Assembly: GCF_026339935.1 (NCBI RefSeq)
Contig: NZ_JAPEPX010000001.1
Location: 3,238,001 to 3,302,000 of the forward strand
From: Streptomyces sp. NBC_01551
Lineage (GTDB): Bacteria > Actinomycetota > Actinomycetes > Streptomycetales > Streptomycetaceae
Direction of reading: 5' to 3'
Length of the DNA: 64,000 bases
Positions 49,960 through 61,682 of the stretch are shown piece after piece (within the stretch, counting starts at the first letter, position 1; each line of letters starts with the position of its first letter). The translations under genes were made by a program, and so were the position numbers. A model generated the notes under the pieces. That model was not told the DNA's origin, searched no databases, and was given only the letters and a program-made list of their open reading frames with translations.

Positions 49960-52814
49960 TTACCCCGCCGCGCGCCGGGCCAGGGCGCCGCTGGACTTCG
50001 TGACCAGCGCGGCCAGCAGCGCCGCGCCCAGCGGGACCAGGATCAGCAGCGCGCCCAGGGTTTCCCACGGCACCGCGATCGGCACGTACGGCGCGAGCTC
50101 CGACTTCCCGACGTACCCCTGCGCGATCCCGGTCTCGTACAGGGAGGTCGATTCCCGCCGCTCGGTGAGCCGCAGGCCGACCGCCGGCAGGATTCCGGCC
50201 GCCGAGCCCAGGACGACGCCCATCAGGGCCACCACGCCGCACTGGAAGCCGCTCAGGGCCCGCCGCACCCGCGGGGGCGCTCCGACCGCCGCCAGGGTCT
50301 TCAGGTCGGCCTCGGCGTCCGCCTGGGCCAGCCCGGTGGCGATGCCGGCCGCGCCGATGGTGACCAGGCCCGCGAAGACGGTGAGGGCGAGCAGGACCAG
50401 CGAGTTGTCGCCCTGGTAGCCCTTCTCGACGGTGACGTCGGTCTCCACGCCCATCGCGTCGAGCGCCCCGTCCAGCTTCTGCCGCTGCTCGGAGGTGGCC
50501 TCGCCGTCGAGGGTGAAGTACGAGCCGAACGGCGCGGTGGTCAGCCCCGCCGCCTTGGCGGCGGCGGGCGGCAGCACCAGCCGCAGGCCGTAGCCGTCGC
50601 TCCCGGCGGGTGCCTGGTAGGCGGCTATGACCTTGTTCTCGCCGGGCGGGTCCTCCCCGCGCCCCGAGAAGACCGAGGCGGCCTTGGAGTCGGCGATCAG
50701 CCGGACGTTGACCTTGCCGTCCTTCACGATCCGCTTGTCGAAGGAGACGGCCTTGCCGGACTTCAGCGCGGCGGCCGCGCCCGGGTCGGTGACGGCGAGG
50801 ACGGTCAGCAGCTTCTCGTCGGCGACGACCGTGTCCTCGGCGACGCCGTGCCGGCCCTCCTGGCACCGCCAGTCGTCGCGCAGGGCCCGCTGCTGCTCGG
50901 TGGTGAAGGCTGCCGGCCCGCTCCCCTCGAAGAGCGGGCAGCGCTGGTCCTTCGGGGTGATGATCTCGGCCCGGCCGCAGCCGGGCTCTTCCGACCAGGA
51001 GTCGCAGCCCGGCTTGCCGACGACGAGCCTGTCCACGTCGGCCCGTACGGCGAGCGGGAGTTCCCTGGCCAGCGCCTGCCGTACGGCGGGCACCTCCTTG
51101 TGGCCGGAGTTCTCGGTGACCTGGGCCATCCCGCTGCCGTACGGCAGGGAGGCGACGTACTCGTGCCGGCGCTGGAGGTCGCCGCTGTGCTGGAACACGG
51201 CGATCGCGACGGTCCCGGCGACGGCGGCCAGCACGGCGGCCACGGCGGGGGCCGTACGTCCCCGGTTGCGCACGGCGTCGCGCAGCGCGAGCCGCGGCGA
51301 CAGCGGCAGCCACCGCCCGATCCGCCCGAACAGGCCGACCAGCACCGGGGTGAGGGCGACGATGCCGAGCTCGGCGAGGGCGCTGCCGCCCGCGACGACC
51401 ACGGAGCCCATGTCGGAGACGCTGCCGAACAGGGCGATGGCGGTGCCCCCGCAGATGGCGACGACGCCCATGACGGGCAGCACCCGGTTGGCCCGGCGGA
51501 CGCCGCGGCGGCCGGTGAGCGAGGCCAGGACGGTCTGCCGGGAGGCGGTGACCGCCGGGGCGACGGCGGCCAGCAGCCCGGTGAGGACGGCGAGCAGCCC
51601 GATCCCGAGGAGTTCCAGGGGGCGGACGTCGAAGCTGCCGAAGCGGCTGCCGATCCGGCCTTCCAGCACCGGCCGGAGCCCGAAGGTGAGGGCCACGCCG
51701 ACGACGGTGCCGATGACGGCGGACGCGGCGCCGATGACCAGGCCGCCCGACAGGACGATGGCCCGGATGTGGCGCCGGTCGCCGCCGTTGGCGCCGACGA
51801 GCCCGAGCTGGCGGCGCGAGCGGCGGGCGCCCACCGCGAAGGCGGGTCCGGCCAGCAGGCAGATCTCCAGCATGGCCAGGCCCACCACGGTGGCCAGGAC
51901 GGCCAGTTCGGTGGCCCGCATCGCGGCGCTGCCGCCCCACTGGTCCTTCGGCTGCTGCTTGTACAGCGGCACGTCGGAGTCGGCGGGCGGGTCGAGCATC
52001 ACGGCGCGGGAGGTGACGAGGACGCCCTTGGCGTTGGTCTCCTTCACCATGTTCCACGTGAAACCATCACCGCCGACCGTCACCAGGTAGCTGTGCTGGG
52101 CCCGCAGCCCCGGGTTGCCGGCGGCGACGAGCATCTTCTCCAGCGGGTCGATCAGGCTGCCGGGCGGCGCGATGAGCTGCGCCCGCCCCAGGGCGTCGGG
52201 GAGTTCGTACGCGCCCACGATCTTGTACGAGGTCGTCGAGCCGCGCGGGGTCACCGCGGACCCGACGAAGTACCCGGAGTCCTCCAGGAAGGCCTGGGTG
52301 GCGATGACCTCGCCCGGCGCCTGCGGCAGTCGGCCGCGGTCCAGCGTCAGGATGCCCTTGACCATCGGGCTGCGCGTGTCCAGTTCGCGTAGCTCGGTGT
52401 CGAGCAGCCCGTGCGTGGTGCGGACCTTGGTTCTGCCCACGCTGTCCTTCACGGACCGGCTCCCCGCCGGGAGGGCGGTGCCCAGCCGGTTCGGATCGTC
52501 CGGCTCCTGGGAGGACTGGTACTTGTCGTACCCGCCGACCGGCGCGTAGTTCTCGCCGTCGGGCTGCTGGTAGACGGGGCCCGTGACGTGGGGGAGGGTC
52601 AGTTTGGCGTCGGCCGCGCCGAGGACCCGCTCCATCTTCTGCTCGGTGGAGAGTTCGGCGCTGCGCAGGGTGAGGTCGGCCGCGCTCACGCCGACGATCG
52701 GCAGGGCGATCATGGCGAGGACGAGGGCGCTGCGGCCCTTGGAGCGCCAGGCGTCGCGGCGGGCGATCCGGATCGCCGCGACCCAGGAGTGGTACCAGCC
52801 TTGGGGCGAGGAGG

Positions 52815-52818
<4 letters not shown>
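49960..52818 (-). CDS. ABC transporter permease, FtsX/MacB type
   Basis: A 952-residue permease with two FtsX-like halves. First helix near residues 25-45, a large outside domain, three helices near residues 300-450, a second hydrophobic block near 500-530, another long outside domain, and three closing helices (about 810-945). Two Cys-containing stretches (CDSWSEEPGCG; CPLFEG) lie in the second outside domain. Such permeases act with a MacB-type ATPase in mechanotransmission or export. A parS-like sequence lies inside it. ATG overlaps the ATPase stop. Confidence 0.9.
52050..52065. promoter_or_regulatory. parS-like site inside the permease gene
   Basis: TGTTCCACGTGAAACC: 14 of 16 bases match TGTTTCACGTGAAACA. 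On the coding strand it reads GGT TTC ACG TGG AAC, encoding G-F-T-W-N. Confidence 0.6.
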
Positions 52819-53546
<728 letters not shown>

Positions 53547-53570
53547 GAAGGGTCCCCCTGGGACGGTGGT

Positions 53571-54269
53571 TCAGCCCCGCCGCGTGCGGGCGGTGCGGGG
53601 CCGGTCGGTGGCGGTGGCCGCGGGAGCCGCGGCGGCGGTGGCCGGGGTGGCGGTGGCCGGGGTGGCGGTGGCCGGGGTGGCGGTCGTGGCCCGGGTCGGT
53701 TCGGCTTCGGCTCTCCGGTCGGCCGGCTGGGAGAGCCGGACGAGCCGGGACTCGCAGTGATCGAGCCAGCGGGCCTCGGCCTCGGTCTGGAAGATGAGCT
53801 GTTCCACGACGAGCAGCCAGGCCAGGTCGTCGCGTTCGCCGGACCGGCCGCTCTCGATCTCGGTGAGTGCCTGGGCCTTGAGCCGGGTGTAGTCCTGCAT
53901 CGCCTTGATCGTGGCGTGCCGCTGGGACTGGATGACGGCGCGGATGTCCACGCCAGGGGCGCCCACGGCCATGGCGAGCTTGATCGACAGCTCGTCACGG
54001 GGCGGGTTGGTGCGGTCGACGGGGCGCTCGTACCACTGCCGCAGTTCGGCGCGTCCGGTGTCGGTGATGGCGTAGAGGGTGTGCCCGGCGTCGTCCTCGC
54101 CGCCGGGGGCGACGAGTCCGTCGCGCTCCAGGCGGGAGAGGGTGGTGTACACCTGCCCGACGTTGAGCGGCCAGGTGGAGCCGGTGCGGGATTCGAACTC
54201 GGTACGCAGCTGGGAGCCGTACCGAGGACCCCGTTCCAGCAGGGCGAGAAGGCCGTGGCGGATCGACAT
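53571..54269 (-). CDS. PadR family transcriptional regulator of the ABC exporter
   Basis: About 232 residues from ATG 54269. The winged helix is at residues 1-80 (IRHGLLALLERGPRYGSQLRTEFESRTGSTWPLNVGQVYTTLSRLERDGLV), the helical dimerisation region at 85-180. The tail of about 50 residues is Ala/Thr/Pro-rich (15-bp DNA repeats near 53641-53684) and is probably unstructured. Located directly upstream of the ABC transporter on the same strand. Two small palindromes at the start codon fit autoregulation by a drug- or stress-responsive PadR. Confidence 0.92.
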   Translation of the reverse strand: MSIRHGLLALLERGPRYGSQLRTEFESRTGSTWPLNVGQVYTTLSRLERDGLVAPGGEDDAGHTLYAITDTGRAELRQWYERPVDRTNPPRDELSIKLAMAVGAPGVDIRAVIQSQRHATIKAMQDYTRLKAQALTEIESGRSGERDDLAWLLVVEQLIFQTEAEARWLDHCESRLVRLSQPADRRAEAEPTRATTATPATATPATATPATAAAAPAATATDRPRTARTRRG

Positions 54270-54291
54270 ACTCAGTATGTATACCGGGTAT
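54267..54291. promoter_or_regulatory. candidate PadR operator: two adjacent palindromes
   Basis: ATACTcAGTAT (54268-54278, extended to CATACTCAGTATG) and ATACCgGGTAT (54281-54291) lie 13 bases apart and share the pattern ATAC-n-n-n-GTAT. The first covers the regulator's start codon. Confidence 0.65.
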
Positions 54292-54386
54292 GCAGGCCCC
54301 CGCAACCATCCTGCGGCGTACATCCACAGGGGGACGCGCGCTTCCCCCTCCGCCTCAAGAGCCCTTCCGAGGCCGCCCGTTCGCCC

Positions 54387-55007
54387 CTACGGCCCGCGCC
54401 GCAGCCGCATCCCCATGAAGCCGAGACCGAGCCCCATCAGGGCGAATCCGGTGCCGAGGGGCAGCATGTGGGCGGCCAGGTCGGCGGCCCGGTCGTTCGG
54501 CTCGGTGCCGAGGGCGGCGGCCGGCCGGGACGGCTCCTGCGACACGCCGGGCGGGGTCTGCGGCCGTGGCGGGTCCGGCGGGCTCGACGGCTTCGACACG
54601 CTGGGCGGGTTCGGCCGGCCCGGGGGGCTCGGCGCGACGGGCCGCGCGGCCGGCGGCTCGGCGGGTTCCTGGAGCGGCCGCAGCCGCAGCGGCCGGGAGG
54701 CCAGCAGGGTCTCGGGGTTGGCGGGCTCGGCCGCCGGCCGCCCGGGCCGCTCCCGACCGGCCCCGGCGAGAGTGCCGGCGAGTCCCCCGTGAGCCGTGTC
54801 CGGTACGTCGCCCAGGGGCCCGGCGTCGTCGGGCGCGGCCGCACGGCTCGCCGGGGCGAACGCCGCCGTGCCGAACGGGGTCAAGGGAGTCAGGGCGATC
54901 CGCCCGGGGGCGCCGGGTGCCACGGCGCAGGCGGTCGCGGGCGCGAGCACCGCGGCGGCCAGCACGGCCCCGGCCAGCCAGTGCGGCGCGCGCGGGCGTC
55001 GAGTCAC
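54387..55007 (-). CDS. secreted membrane-anchored Pro-rich protein, unknown
   Basis: A 206-residue protein. GTG 55007 has GGGAGGGG upstream. A signal peptide (HWLAGAVLAAAVLAPATACAVA), a long Pro/Ala/Ser-rich outside region and a C-terminal membrane helix with basic tail (about 180-203, LPLGTGFALMGLGLGFMGMRLRRG) give the form of a wall- or membrane-anchored surface protein. I see no LPxTG or LAxTG motif. No recognised domain; the low-complexity composition makes homology hard to judge. Confidence 0.6.
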   Translation of the reverse strand: MTRRPRAPHWLAGAVLAAAVLAPATACAVAPGAPGRIALTPLTPFGTAAFAPASRAAAPDDAGPLGDVPDTAHGGLAGTLAGAGRERPGRPAAEPANPETLLASRPLRLRPLQEPAEPPAARPVAPSPPGRPNPPSVSKPSSPPDPPRPQTPPGVSQEPSRPAAALGTEPNDRAADLAAHMLPLGTGFALMGLGLGFMGMRLRRGP

Positions 55008-55199
55008 GGGATGCCCCTCCCGTCCCTGAGGGCCTCCCCGGACTCGGGGTCCCGGTGGAGGCCGTGCTGTTTCGCTCAGGTTCACATGGTGGGGCAAAAC
55101 CGGCATCCCGGGCGGCCCATCAGAGCGGCCCGCCCGTTCGGGAGTGTCGCGGCCGGGCGTGTCGCGGCCACGACGTCACGCCGTCGACGGCGCGGCCGC

Positions 55200-55241
55200 G
55201 ACGTCACGACCAGGACGTCACGACCGGGACGTCACGACCGC
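55200..55241. repeat. 14-bp tandem repeat downstream of the kinase gene
   Basis: Three units of GACGTCACGACC plus two spacer bases (55200, 55214, 55228), with a partial GACGTCACG at 55172. It lies between the kinase stop (55251) and the secreted-protein start. The rest of 55008-55250 holds nothing else I can support. Confidence 0.8.
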
Positions 55242-55250
55242 GACCGGCTC

Positions 55251-56909
55251 CTACTCCGGGTTGCCGGTGGACACCGTCAGCGTGAACTCGGTGCCCTCCT
55301 TGTCGACCTTGTCCGACGGCGCCGGGTTCTGCTCCACGACGATGTCCTCGCCGTAGACGGCCTCGTCCTTCTCCACGACCTTGTACTTCCAGCCGGCGGC
55401 CTGGATGCAGGCCTTCACCGAGAGGATGTCCTTGTAGCGGAAGTCAGGCGCCGTGTACTTGGTGGCGTCGTTGTAGTACTTCGTCGGGTTCTTGCACTTC
55501 GTGTCCTCGATCGTGCGCGACCGGTCCGGCCCCTTGTGGCCGGCCTTCGCCGACGCGGACGCCGAGGAGGAGCTCGAGGGACCGGCCTCGGTGCCGCCCT
55601 TGTCGTCGCCGTTGTTCGCGATCGCCCAGATCAGGCCGCCGATGGCGATCAGGGCCACCGCGATCGCGCCCACGACCACCGGGGTGTTCCGCTTGTCGCC
55701 ACCGCCGCCGGAGTTCCCGGCCGGGACCTGGGGCGCGGCCGGGGAGATCGTGTACGGCGGCGGGGTCTGCGCGACGAACTGCTGCTGGTGGTGCTGTGCG
55801 GCCGGCGGCGGCGTGTGCTGCTGCTGCGGGTAGGCGTATCCGCCCTGCGCGTGCTGCTGCTGCGGCGCGTACGGGGACGGCGCCGGGGTGTGCGGCGCCT
55901 GGTACGGCTGCTGGAGCGACTGCGGCGGCGCCTGGAAGCCGGAGTCCACCGGCGGGAACACGGCCGAGCTCACACCGGCGCCGCTGCTCACGGGACCGAC
56001 ACCCGGGACGATCATCGGAGCACCGGTCTGACCGGCGGACATGACCCGAGCGATCTCGTCCCGCATGGCCGCGGCCGTCGGGAAGCGCTCGTTCGGGTTC
56101 TTCTTCAGGGCCCGCGCCACCAGCGCGTCCATCGCCGGGCTCACCGACCGGTTGATGGAGGACGGGGCGACCGGCTCCTCCTGGACGTGCGCGTACGCGA
56201 TGGCCAGCGGCGAGTCCGCCTCGAACGGCAGCCGCCCGGTCAGCAACTGGAACAGCATGATGCCGACCGAGTACAGGTCGGAGCGGGCGTCCACCGCGCG
56301 CCCCAGCGCCTGCTCGGGCGACAGGTACTGCGGGGTGCCGACGACCATGCCGGTCTGCGTCATCGAGGTGACGCCGGACTGCATCGCCCGGGCGATGCCG
56401 AAGTCCATCACCTTGACGACGCCGCGCTTCGTCATCATCACGTTGCCGGGCTTGATGTCGCGGTGGACCAGGCCCATCTCGTGGCTGGTCTCCAGCGCGG
56501 CCAGCACGTCGGCCGTCACCTTCAGGGCCTTGTCGGCCGGCATCGCCCCGTACTGGTTGACGTCCGCCTGCAGGACGGAGCCGAGCGGCTTGCCCTCGAC
56601 GTACTCCATGACGATGTACGGCATGAGGGCGCCGTCGAGGTCGCCTTCGCCCGTATCGAATACCGAGACGATGTTCGTGTGCGACAGTTTCGCAACAGCC
56701 TGCGCCTCACGGCGGAAACGCTCGCGGAAGGAAGCTTCCCGGCCGAGCTCGCTGTGCAGGGTCTTGATGGCGACCTGTCGGTCCAGTGCGGAGTCGTACG
56801 CGAGGTAGACGGACGCCATGCCGCCCTCGCCGAGCAAATCCCTTAGCTGGTAACGGCCACCGGCCAGGGAGCCGCCTGCGTACCGGCCCTGAGTGCCGTC
56901 CTGGCTCAT
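55251..56909 (-). CDS. receptor Ser/Thr protein kinase with PASTA-like outside domain
   Basis: A 552-residue kinase. The domain at residues 20-285 has the Gly loop GEGGMASV, Lys49, HRDIKPGN, DFG and TSMTQT activation loop. A Gln/Pro/Tyr-rich linker leads to a membrane helix (about 408-431). The ~120-residue outside part ends with a domain like PASTA (CIQAAGWKYKVVEKDEAVYGEDIVVEQNPAPSDKV...), preceded by a Ser-rich stretch and two Cys. The reading frame extends far upstream over the facing kinase gene, but ATG 56909 (GAGGGG upstream) is where the homology begins. Confidence 0.93.
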   Translation of the reverse strand: MSQDGTQGRYAGGSLAGGRYQLRDLLGEGGMASVYLAYDSALDRQVAIKTLHSELGREASFRERFRREAQAVAKLSHTNIVSVFDTGEGDLDGALMPYIVMEYVEGKPLGSVLQADVNQYGAMPADKALKVTADVLAALETSHEMGLVHRDIKPGNVMMTKRGVVKVMDFGIARAMQSGVTSMTQTGMVVGTPQYLSPEQALGRAVDARSDLYSVGIMLFQLLTGRLPFEADSPLAIAYAHVQEEPVAPSSINRSVSPAMDALVARALKKNPNERFPTAAAMRDEIARVMSAGQTGAPMIVPGVGPVSSGAGVSSAVFPPVDSGFQAPPQSLQQPYQAPHTPAPSPYAPQQQHAQGGYAYPQQQHTPPPAAQHHQQQFVAQTPPPYTISPAAPQVPAGNSGGGGDKRNTPVVVGAIAVALIAIGGLIWAIANNGDDKGGTEAGPSSSSSASASAKAGHKGPDRSRTIEDTKCKNPTKYYNDATKYTAPDFRYKDILSVKACIQAAGWKYKVVEKDEAVYGEDIVVEQNPAPSDKVDKEGTEFTLTVSTGNPE

Positions 56910-57149
56910 GACTGTTGCTTCCCCTCGGGGTGTGTCCCTACGCCTCTGGCTGAGCGCATGTCGCGCCCAGTCTGCCGGAGGGCAAGCACACGTCAAGCCA
57001 GGTACCCGTTCCGTGACCACAAGGCCACCGCGCGCCATTGTCCGAACGGTGAGCGGTTCGGAGGCTGTAGCGTTCACCGGAGAACCCCGAAAAGGCCCTT
57101 GATGGGGGCCCACCGCACGTGCGGACGAGAGAGACGACGGCGAGGACTG

Positions 57150-58856
<1,707 letters not shown>

Positions 58857-58868
58857 CGCGCTCGTGTG

Positions 58869-58907
58869 AAAAGGGCCCGGAGGGAGTAATTCCGCCGGGC
58901 CCTTTTT
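58869..58907 (+). terminator. rho-independent terminator after the kinase gene
   Basis: AAAAGGGCCCGG (58869-58880) pairs with CCGGGCCCTTTT (58895-58906), ending in TTTTT. One of the clearest terminators in the window; lies before the convergent PPOX gene. Confidence 0.92.
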
Positions 58908-58933
58908 CGTATGCGTACAGTGATATCGGCTGA

Positions 58934-59389
58934 TCAGAGTGCGTGCTGATACGGGCGGCCGCGCGCGGCCGCGGCATTACCGCCCAGCGTGTGGGCGGTC
59001 ACCAACTGTGGCTCGATTCGCATGTGGACGGGGTCGAAGACCGCGCCGTCCACGAAATGCGGGCCCGGCCCGAATAGTTCCAGTTCGGCAGTGGTCGGTT
59101 CGACGATCCGCGCCGTGCCGGTGAACTGGACCGACCACAGGTGCGGGTCCCCGGAATTGAAGTTGTCGGCCCCGTAGGACACCACGCTTCCGTTGCAGGC
59201 GTGGTGGTGGCCGAAACCCGCGTGCATCCGCAGCACCACCCTGTCCTCCACCACGATGTGGCGGGCCAGGGCGAGGAAGGGCAGCGCGCGCACGCTGGTG
59301 GCGACCCGGCCGTACGGCACTCGCCGCAGCAGTTCGATCGCGTGGCGTTCCTCTGGGGACAGGCGGGACAGGTGGGACAGGCGGGACAT
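58934..59389 (-). CDS. PPOX-class flavin/FMN-binding-fold protein
   Basis: A 151-residue pyridoxamine 5'-phosphate oxidase-like split barrel (RRVPYGRVATSVRALPFLALARHIVVEDRVVLRMHAGFGHH...VVSYGADNF...WSVQFTGTARIVE). ATG 59389 follows GGAGAG; the first residues SRLSHLSRLS come from a 9-bp repeat. Such proteins bind FMN, F420 or haem. In actinobacteria they often stand next to DevR-type regulators and reduce small electrophiles; the substrate is unknown. Confidence 0.85.
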   Translation of the reverse strand: MSRLSHLSRLSPEERHAIELLRRVPYGRVATSVRALPFLALARHIVVEDRVVLRMHAGFGHHHACNGSVVSYGADNFNSGDPHLWSVQFTGTARIVEPTTAELELFGPGPHFVDGAVFDPVHMRIEPQLVTAHTLGGNAAAARGRPYQHAL

Positions 59390-59500
59390 GCCGTCCACTC
59401 TCCGTGACCGGCCGAGGCCGCGGAAGGGGATCACGCCCCGATGATCGAGGACGTTGGTCCCGATTCGCCCGGAACGTCGCCGGGTACGTCGCCCGGAACG

Positions 59501-60181
59501 TCAGCCGCGCTTCTCGGCCTGGAGGCGGGCCACGTACGCGGCGGCCTGGGAGCGGCGCTCCATGCCCAGCTTGGACAGCAGGCTGGAGACGTAGTTCTTG
59601 ATGGTCTTCTCGGCCAGGTGCAGCCGCTCGCCGATGACGCGGTTCGTCAGGCCCTCGCCGATCAGGTCGAGGATCTTGCGCTCCTGCTCGGTCAGGTTGG
59701 CCAGCCGGTCGTCGCCCTTGCCGTTCTTGCCGTCGCGCAGCCGCTCCAGCACCCGGGCGGTGGCGACGGGGTCGAGCAGGGACCTGCCGGCCGCCACGTC
59801 CCGTACGGCGCTCAGGAGTTCATTCCCGCGGATCGCCTTGAGCACGTAGCCCGAGGCCCCGGCCATGATGGCGTCGAACAGCGCTTCGTCGTCCGCGAAG
59901 GAGGTCAGCATCAGGCACTTGACGTCCTCGTCCTGGGAACGGACCTCGCGGCACACCTCCACCCCGCTGCCGTCGGGCAGGCGCACGTCCAGGACGGCCA
60001 CATCGGGGCGCGTGGCGGGGATTCGGACCAGTGCGTCGGCCGCCGTGCCCGCCTCGCCGACGATCTCGATGTCGTCCTCCACCGACAGGAGCTCGTAGAC
60101 GCCGCGACGGACCACTTCGTGGTCGTCCAGGAGGAATACCTTGATTTTTCCGTTTTCGCGCACGGGGTCAGTTTCACACAC
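59501..60181 (-). CDS. NarL/DevR-type response regulator
   Basis: A 226-residue regulator. Receiver domain: acidic DDHE, phospho-acceptor Asp in AVLDVRLPDGSG (about residue 61), Thr/Ser in MLTSFADDE and Lys in YVLKAIRG. LuxR-type helix-turn-helix near 160-215 (LTEQERKILDLIGEGLTNRVIGERLHLAEKTIKNYVSSLLSKLGMERRSQ). The closing part closely follows the DevR/DosR pattern of hypoxia/NO-type regulators. No kinase gene adjoins it, so it is an orphan here. GTG 60181 has AAGGGG three to four bases upstream; GTG 60163 is an alternative. Confidence 0.9.
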   Translation of the reverse strand: MCETDPVRENGKIKVFLLDDHEVVRRGVYELLSVEDDIEIVGEAGTAADALVRIPATRPDVAVLDVRLPDGSGVEVCREVRSQDEDVKCLMLTSFADDEALFDAIMAGASGYVLKAIRGNELLSAVRDVAAGRSLLDPVATARVLERLRDGKNGKGDDRLANLTEQERKILDLIGEGLTNRVIGERLHLAEKTIKNYVSSLLSKLGMERRSQAAAYVARLQAEKRG

Positions 60182-60278
60182 TCACCCCTTCCCTGCCGGA
60201 GTTACCCGGGATAACGTGCCGTTGTTCCGGCCCCCTGCAAGGCTGTGACCAGTGGTTGTTCCCGCTTCCCCGGATTTA

Positions 60279-60331
60279 CTTGGAAATCCAAGCAAAAACC
60301 CAGGTCAAGTGAGGTTTCGCAGTCATGCGAA
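60279..60331. promoter_or_regulatory. two operator-like inverted repeats upstream of the second bkd set
   Basis: CTTGGA-AA-TCCAAG (60279-60292) and TTCGCA-GTCA-TGCGAA (60316-60331), both perfect. The stretch is AT-richer than its surroundings and lies between the divergent response regulator and bkdA. Neither matches the CCGAACGATCGG motif of the first bkd set. Confidence 0.55.
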
Positions 60332-60488
60332 GCACTGGGTAACGTGCATTGCGCAGGGCACTCGCCGGGGCACCTGTCACGCCTGAATCCCGTACGAGCC
60401 GCGCACCCACCCCGTGGGCGGGTACGGATACAGGTGAGCCGCACTGGACCCCGGAGAACCCGGGTGCCGGACCGACGGAGGAGCACAC

Positions 60489-61682
60489 GTGACCGTGGAG
60501 AGCACTGCCGCGCGCAAGCCGCGACGCAGCAGCGGCACCAAGCGGGCGGCAGGCGCGGCCAGCGCCGCCAAGGCCGCCGCCGCCACCGCGCAGAACGCCG
60601 AGCCCCAGCTCGTACAGCTGCTGACGCCAGAGGGGGAGCGGGTCGAATCCGCCGAGAACGCGGAGTTCGCCCCCTTCGTCGCCGACATCACCACCGAGGA
60701 CCTGCGCGGGCTCTACCGCGACATGGTCCTGACCCGCCGCTTCGACGGCGAGGCGACCGCCCTGCAGCGCCAGGGCGAGCTGGGCCTGTGGGCCTCGCTC
60801 CTGGGCCAGGAGGCCGCGCAGATCGGCTCCGGCCGGGCGCTGCGCGACGACGACTACGTCTTCCCGACCTACCGTGAGCACGGTGTGGCCTGGTGCCGTG
60901 GTGTCGACCCGACCAACCTGCTCGGCATGTTCCGCGGTGTGAACCACGGTGGCTGGGACCCCACGATCAACAACTTCCACCTGTACACGATCGTCATCGG
61001 CTCGCAGACGCTGCACGCGACCGGTTACGCGATGGGTGTGGCCAAGGACGGCGCCGACTCGGCGGTCATCGCCTACTTCGGCGACGGTGCCTCCAGCCAG
61101 GGCGACGTGGCCGAGGCGTTCACCTTCTCGGCCGTCTACAACTCCCCCGTGGTGTTCTTCTGCCAGAACAACCAGTGGGCGATCTCCGAGCCGACCGAGC
61201 GCCAGATGCGCGTGCCGCTCTACCAGCGCGCGCAGGGCTTCGGCTTCCCGGGCGTCCGTGTCGACGGCAACGACGTGCTGGCCTGCCTGGCCGTGACCCG
61301 CTGGGCGCTGGAGCGCGCCCGCCGCGGCGAGGGCCCGACCCTGGTCGAGGCGTTCACGTACCGCATGGGCGCGCACACCACCTCCGACGACCCGACGAAG
61401 TACCGGCGGGACGAGGAGACGGCGGCGTGGGAGGCGAAGGACCCGATCCTGCGCCTGAAGGCCCACCTGCTGGCCACCGGAGGCGCCGACGAGGCCTTCT
61501 TCGAGGGCCTGGAGGCGGAGAGCGAGACGCTGGGCAAGCGGGTGCGCGAGGTCGTGCGCGCCATGCCCGACCCGGACACCATGGCGATCTTCGAGAACGT
61601 CTACGCGGACGGGCACGCGCTCGTCGACGAGGAGCGCGCCCAGTTCGCCGCCTACCTCGCGTCCTTCGAGGAGGGTCACTGA
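60489..61682 (+). CDS. bkdA: branched-chain 2-oxoacid dehydrogenase E1 alpha subunit (second set)
   Basis: A 397-residue ThDP enzyme subunit with a ~60-residue basic, Ala/Lys-rich leader absent from the first copy. The ThDP motif GDGASSQGDVAEAFTFSA...CQNN is intact. GGAGG precedes the GTG start. The stop overlaps the E1 beta start (TGATG). Together with the first set it provides two complete E1-E2 systems; why two are kept (different oxoacids or growth stages) is not visible in the coding sequence. Confidence 0.93.
   Translation: MTVESTAARKPRRSSGTKRAAGAASAAKAAAATAQNAEPQLVQLLTPEGERVESAENAEFAPFVADITTEDLRGLYRDMVLTRRFDGEATALQRQGELGLWASLLGQEAAQIGSGRALRDDDYVFPTYREHGVAWCRGVDPTNLLGMFRGVNHGGWDPTINNFHLYTIVIGSQTLHATGYAMGVAKDGADSAVIAYFGDGASSQGDVAEAFTFSAVYNSPVVFFCQNNQWAISEPTERQMRVPLYQRAQGFGFPGVRVDGNDVLACLAVTRWALERARRGEGPTLVEAFTYRMGAHTTSDDPTKYRRDEETAAWEAKDPILRLKAHLLATGGADEAFFEGLEAESETLGKRVREVVRAMPDPDTMAIFENVYADGHALVDEERAQFAAYLASFEEGH

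Noticed and set aside
53641..53684. 15-bp GCCGGGGTGGCGGTG repeats as a separate repeat locus or CRISPR-like array
   Set aside because: Three adjacent copies without spacers inside the PadR coding tail; it is low-complexity coding sequence.
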